Positions 13,875 through 16,119 of a DNA stretch of 16,119 nucleotides are shown in pieces. The notes under the pieces are model-generated. The model did no database searches. It saw only the letters and a program-made list of their open reading frames with translations, and had not been told where the DNA came from. Origin of the DNA: an uncultured Spirochaetales bacterium (GTDB lineage Bacteria > Spirochaetota > Spirochaetia > Sphaerochaetales > Sphaerochaetaceae); the NCBI GenBank assembly GCA_934276485.1, contig CAKQTE010000117.1, positions 1-16,119 of the forward strand, in the 5' to 3' direction. A program made the position numbers and the translations under genes. Each line of letters begins with the position of its first letter. The stretch's first letter is position 1.

Positions 13875-14900
13875 TTATCCTTTCCCCAACACATTCTTGA
13901 TTTCATTTGCTATAGATTCTATCACATTTACAGTTACACTGTTACCTAACTGATTATAAAGATGGCAATCAGCAAGAGGCAAATTAAAGCTATCTGGAAA
14001 TCCTTGAAGGCGAGCCCACTCCCGAGGTGTCATCTTACGGATACCTTCTTTATTTATCTCTCCTTTAATACGCGTTGTAGGAACAAGATCTGTCTGCCTT
14101 TTGTCTATAAGAAGGTTTCTTTCCTTGCCCATGCCTCCACAGACAATCGCTCCTGCAATCCCCTCCCAAGAACGAATCTCATATCCGAAACCATGACCTT
14201 TAGCTGCATGTCGTTCTTTGTGTCTTCGTAGCGTTTCTACATATACATCACTCAAGTAATACTTTGTAGGCACTGGGTCTTTCTCGATTATATCCATTAG
14301 CCTCTTTGTATCATCAGTAGGATTTGGGAAATTAAATTTATTCGGTGCAATGTCATTTCTGAATGCAACAATATATATTCTTTCCCTGTTTTGTGGAACT
14401 CCAAAATCTTTGCTGTTGAGAATTTTAGAGAACACCTTGTATCCAAGCTCCTCAAACGTTTTACAGATTATTTGGAAGGTTCTTCCCTTGTCATGGATAA
14501 CAAGTCCCTTCACATTCTCACAGAATATGACTTTAGGTTTATGGTATTCGCAAATCCTAGCTACATCCATGAACAAGGTTCCTCTACAACTGCCTTTGTA
14601 ATTATCATCGAAACCCTTTCGATTTCCAGCTAAGCTGAACGCTTGACAAGGAAAGCCTGCAAGACAAATATCAAAAGATGGTATTTCTTTTTCCTTTATC
14701 TTTGTAATATCACCTGCAATTTCAAAATCATCAAAGAAATTGGCTTTATATGTCATTTGGGCATACGAGTCCCATTCGCTTACAAAAACAGTTTTTAAAT
14801 CATTTCCAAATGCTTTTTCGAAACCTAGACGAATACCACCAATACCTGCAAACAAATCAATTGATTTTAGTGTAGTCAGTTTCTTTTTATTGTAAGCCAT
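13875..14900 (-). CDS. C5-cytosine DNA methyltransferase, M.HpaII-like
   Basis: The protein has 341 residues with all key motifs in order: I, DLFAGIGG (15-22); IV, AGFPCQAFS with nucleophile C85; VI, ENVKG (128-132); VIII, QNRERIYIV (170-178); IX, MTPREWARLQGFP; and X, QLGNSV. The variable target-recognition region (about 210-285), with TKYYLS, TLRRHKERH, GFGYEI, GGMGKERNL and TTRIKGE, closely follows M.HpaII as I remember it, which predicts CCGG with the inner C methylated. GAGGAT lies 6 nt before the ATG. It protects host DNA from the adjacent endonuclease. A Vsr mismatch endonuclease gene, often linked to such methylases, is not present here. Confidence 0.95.
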   Translation of the reverse strand: MAYNKKKLTTLKSIDLFAGIGGIRLGFEKAFGNDLKTVFVSEWDSYAQMTYKANFFDDFEIAGDITKIKEKEIPSFDICLAGFPCQAFSLAGNRKGFDDNYKGSCRGTLFMDVARICEYHKPKVIFCENVKGLVIHDKGRTFQIICKTFEELGYKVFSKILNSKDFGVPQNRERIYIVAFRNDIAPNKFNFPNPTDDTKRLMDIIEKDPVPTKYYLSDVYVETLRRHKERHAAKGHGFGYEIRSWEGIAGAIVCGGMGKERNLLIDKRQTDLVPTTRIKGEINKEGIRKMTPREWARLQGFPDSFNLPLADCHLYNQLGNSVTVNVIESIANEIKNVLGKG

Positions 14901-14919
14901 ACGATTATCCTCATTTACT

Positions 14920-15369
14920 CTAATTTAATTTATTATCAATATTCTTAAGTTCTTTAATTTTGGTCTTTACTTCGTTTCTACGAGTATCTATTCGATGCTC
15001 AAAGAACTTCATGTCCTCATTCTCCGCAATATACGCAATTGCCAAGCAATGGTTGCAAACGGTGTCTTGAAGTTCGATATTCTTTATATATCTAGGTATC
15101 GCCCAGTACAACTCATACAACCGCGGAGTTTTCCCTTTCTCATAAATTAATTCGTCCAACGAAACATCCAAGGCTTGTGCAATCTTTCTGACAGAGGTCC
15201 AACTTGGATTAACATTTAAAGACTTCATGCTGGAAAGGGTCTTCGGACTCATACCGATTAATCTAGCCAAGTCCGACCATCTTATGCCAAGTTCTCGGAT
15301 TATATCATCCAACCTGTTATAAAGTTCTTTCACTTGATTATCAATGATTTTCTCTCTATCTCCCCTCAT
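14920..15369 (-). CDS. XRE-family HTH regulator, first gene of the R-M operon
   Basis: The protein has 149 residues. Residues 15-75 form a Cro/C1-type helix-turn-helix (IRWSDLARLIGMSPKTLSSMKSLNVNPSWTSVRKIAQALDVSLDELI). The C-terminal half is helical and highly charged, with a CNHC near 104-107 that might bind metal, though only two cysteines are present. AAGGGG 7 nt upstream supports the ATG at 15369. It ends 19 nt before the methyltransferase and heads the operon, as expected of a controller that times expression of methylase and endonuclease. It could also be a phage-type repressor. Confidence 0.85.
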   Translation of the reverse strand: MRGDREKIIDNQVKELYNRLDDIIRELGIRWSDLARLIGMSPKTLSSMKSLNVNPSWTSVRKIAQALDVSLDELIYEKGKTPRLYELYWAIPRYIKNIELQDTVCNHCLAIAYIAENEDMKFFEHRIDTRRNEVKTKIKELKNIDNKLN

Positions 15370-15400
15370 CGATTTACCCCTTGAATGAATACCTTATTTA

Positions 15401-15415
15401 ATTATAGCAATTATA
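15401..15415 (-). promoter_or_regulatory. Putative promoter of the R-M operon (extended -10, doubled TATAAT)
   Basis: On the minus strand TATAATTGCTATAATT (15415-15400) holds two TATAAT boxes 9 bp apart. The second is preceded by TG in extended -10 context (TGCTATAAT). It lies about 30 bp before the first regulator start. No good -35 is visible, as the upstream DNA is almost pure A/T. Confidence 0.5.
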
Positions 15416-15599
15416 CTTAATATATTAATCTAATAATATCATGTTTATTTCAGCAAAATAGTATTTATTCTATAATATACATAATTATATTAAAATTTAT
15501 TCATTTAATATATAGCTTAATTTATTAAGTTTTTATATGAATATTTTTTCATCGAATTAATTCCGTTTTAAGTGTAATACCTATAAAAGGGGTAGTATT
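15416..15599. other. AT-rich divergent control region
   Basis: Very AT-rich spacer between the R-M operon and the plus-strand ORF, with several short dyads such as TATTA-GAT-TAATA on the minus strand. It probably contains promoters in both directions. No gene is seen. Confidence 0.4.
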
Positions 15600-15932
15600 A
15601 TGTCAATTACTTTAGAGCTTAGGCAGGAATTATCGATAGATCCTTGGTATTGGAATCTTTCAAACGAAGAAATGCGAAACGCTTTCAAGGAATTTCTCAT
15701 AGAAGGAAAGGGATACTGTATGGAAACTCCAAAGAATCATGTCGGTACCATGGTTCAATATATTGATGCCATTGAAAAAATAGCAAAAGCATCAGGCGTA
15801 TCAATGTCTTTTGTTGGAGTAAATATAGATAAGTTTTTGGCAAAATGCGATAAGGATAACAAGATTCAGATTAAGGCACTTAAACTGTACAAAAAATCGA
15901 CCTGTGCGGTTAAATTAAGCCGCTTTGGCTGA
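15600..15932 (+). CDS. Small ORF with an integrase SAM-like (core-binding-like) pattern, probably truncated
   Basis: The frame has 110 residues with an SD AGGGG 7 nt before the ATG. The middle (about 25-85: MRNAFKEFLIEGKGY, VGTMVQYIDAIEKIAKASG, VNIDKFLAKCDKDNKIQIKALKLYKKS) recalls the short helical core-binding module at the N-terminus of tyrosine recombinases and of some McrA/HNH-type restriction proteins. No catalytic domain follows. The last six codons overlap the C-terminal end of the transposase on the other strand, so the natural C-terminus has probably been replaced by IS sequence. The family likeness is weak and from memory. Confidence 0.5.
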   Translation: MSITLELRQELSIDPWYWNLSNEEMRNAFKEFLIEGKGYCMETPKNHVGTMVQYIDAIEKIAKASGVSMSFVGVNIDKFLAKCDKDNKIQIKALKLYKKSTCAVKLSRFG

Positions 15933-16119
15933 ATCTAATAAAGAGAAACGTATCGTCTTGCTATTAGTCCAAACATCATTTTCTTTGTTTAGAGTACAAG
16001 CTTTTATGATAGCCAGGGAGGATGAGCCTTCTGGAACCCAGCTCATGCCATTGTGCTTCTGCCTTTGACCAACTACAAGATCATTGGCTTTCTCAACTCT
16101 ATTGGATGAATTGATGAGA
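15895..16119 (-). mobile_element. End of an insertion sequence (partial, right edge)
   Basis: This contains the transposase C-terminus and the inverted repeat GCGG...CCGC (15906-15923) around its stop codon. The exact tip cannot be fixed without the other end; I place it near 15895-15910, where the plus-strand ORF loses protein-like character. Confidence 0.45.
15915..16119 (-). CDS. Transposase, C-terminal fragment (runs off the window)
   Basis: A minus-strand frame is open from the window edge to TAA at 15917-15915, giving 67 codons. It contains NRVEKANDLVVGQRQKHNGM, then SWVPEGSSSLAIIKA. The GM-x-W-x3-G-x3-L pattern after a VE-x-N-x2-V stretch is typical of the C-terminus of transposases of the ISKra4/ISLre2-like group. 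The rest of the gene lies to the right. The element end should lie within a few tens of bases of 15915. Confidence 0.6.
   Translation of the reverse strand, partial: LINSSNRVEKANDLVVGQRQKHNGMSWVPEGSSSLAIIKACTLNKENDVWTNSKTIRFSLLDSAKAA

Noticed and set aside
1..16119. tRNA or rRNA genes
   Set aside because: I saw no cloverleaf with a T-loop signature and no rRNA-like conserved stretch on either strand.

Overview
The window reads as a piece of a low-GC, host- or gut-associated bacterial chromosome. A lipoprotein with a loose lipobox and a conspicuous pectin/hexuronate catabolic set would fit a pectinolytic spirochaete (Treponema/Sphaerochaeta type). Some families present, such as the KDPG aldolase-VOC fusion and the RpiB-like DHU isomerase, are also common in Firmicutes, so the phylum is an inference. 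All coding regions read normally in the standard code.

Layout. Bases 1-120 look like the terminal part of an IS21-like element that runs off the left edge, followed by a minus-strand terminator and a gene-poor leader. At 450-809 is a small acidic protein resembling orphan immunity proteins. It converges on a DUF362/ferredoxin-type iron-sulfur protein (830-1960, minus). A divergent lipoprotein of unknown function (2083-3306) and adenine deaminase (3455-5188) follow on the plus strand, each with its own signals.

From 5190 to 12047 lies a pectin/uronate utilisation locus: a cytoplasmic SGNH esterase of the rhamnogalacturonan acetylesterase type coupled to a two-TM small protein, KDG kinase (kdgK), a KDPG aldolase fused to a VOC domain (kdgA), a signal-less GH28 exopolygalacturonase, and an RpiB-family protein that matches streptococcal DhuI, an isomerase of 4-deoxy-5-hexosulose uronate. 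kdgK and kdgA are divergent around a perfect 15-bp palindrome almost identical to the enterobacterial KdgR box, and a degenerate copy sits upstream of the GH28 gene. Most transcription units end in clear rho-independent terminators, so the locus is a regulon of short units more than one operon. The likely logic is uptake of (acetylated, partly unsaturated) oligogalacturonides, intracellular deacetylation and trimming, DHU isomerisation, then KDG to KDPG to pyruvate plus glyceraldehyde-3-phosphate. The transporter, DKI reductase, uxaABC and secreted lyases are not in the window. An AlbA_2/RecG-like regulator (8457-9767) sits inside this locus with a striking array of four 12-bp repeats upstream of it.

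From 12384 to 15369 is a more AT-rich restriction-modification island on the minus strand: HTH regulator, C5 methyltransferase, HpaII-family endonuclease and a second HTH regulator, all closely spaced. The methyltransferase recognition region matches M.HpaII, so the target is predicted to be CCGG. To its right, a plus-strand SAM-like (core-binding-like) ORF (15600-15932) runs tail-to-tail into the C-terminal end of a transposase that leaves the window, suggesting an IS has truncated the ORF.
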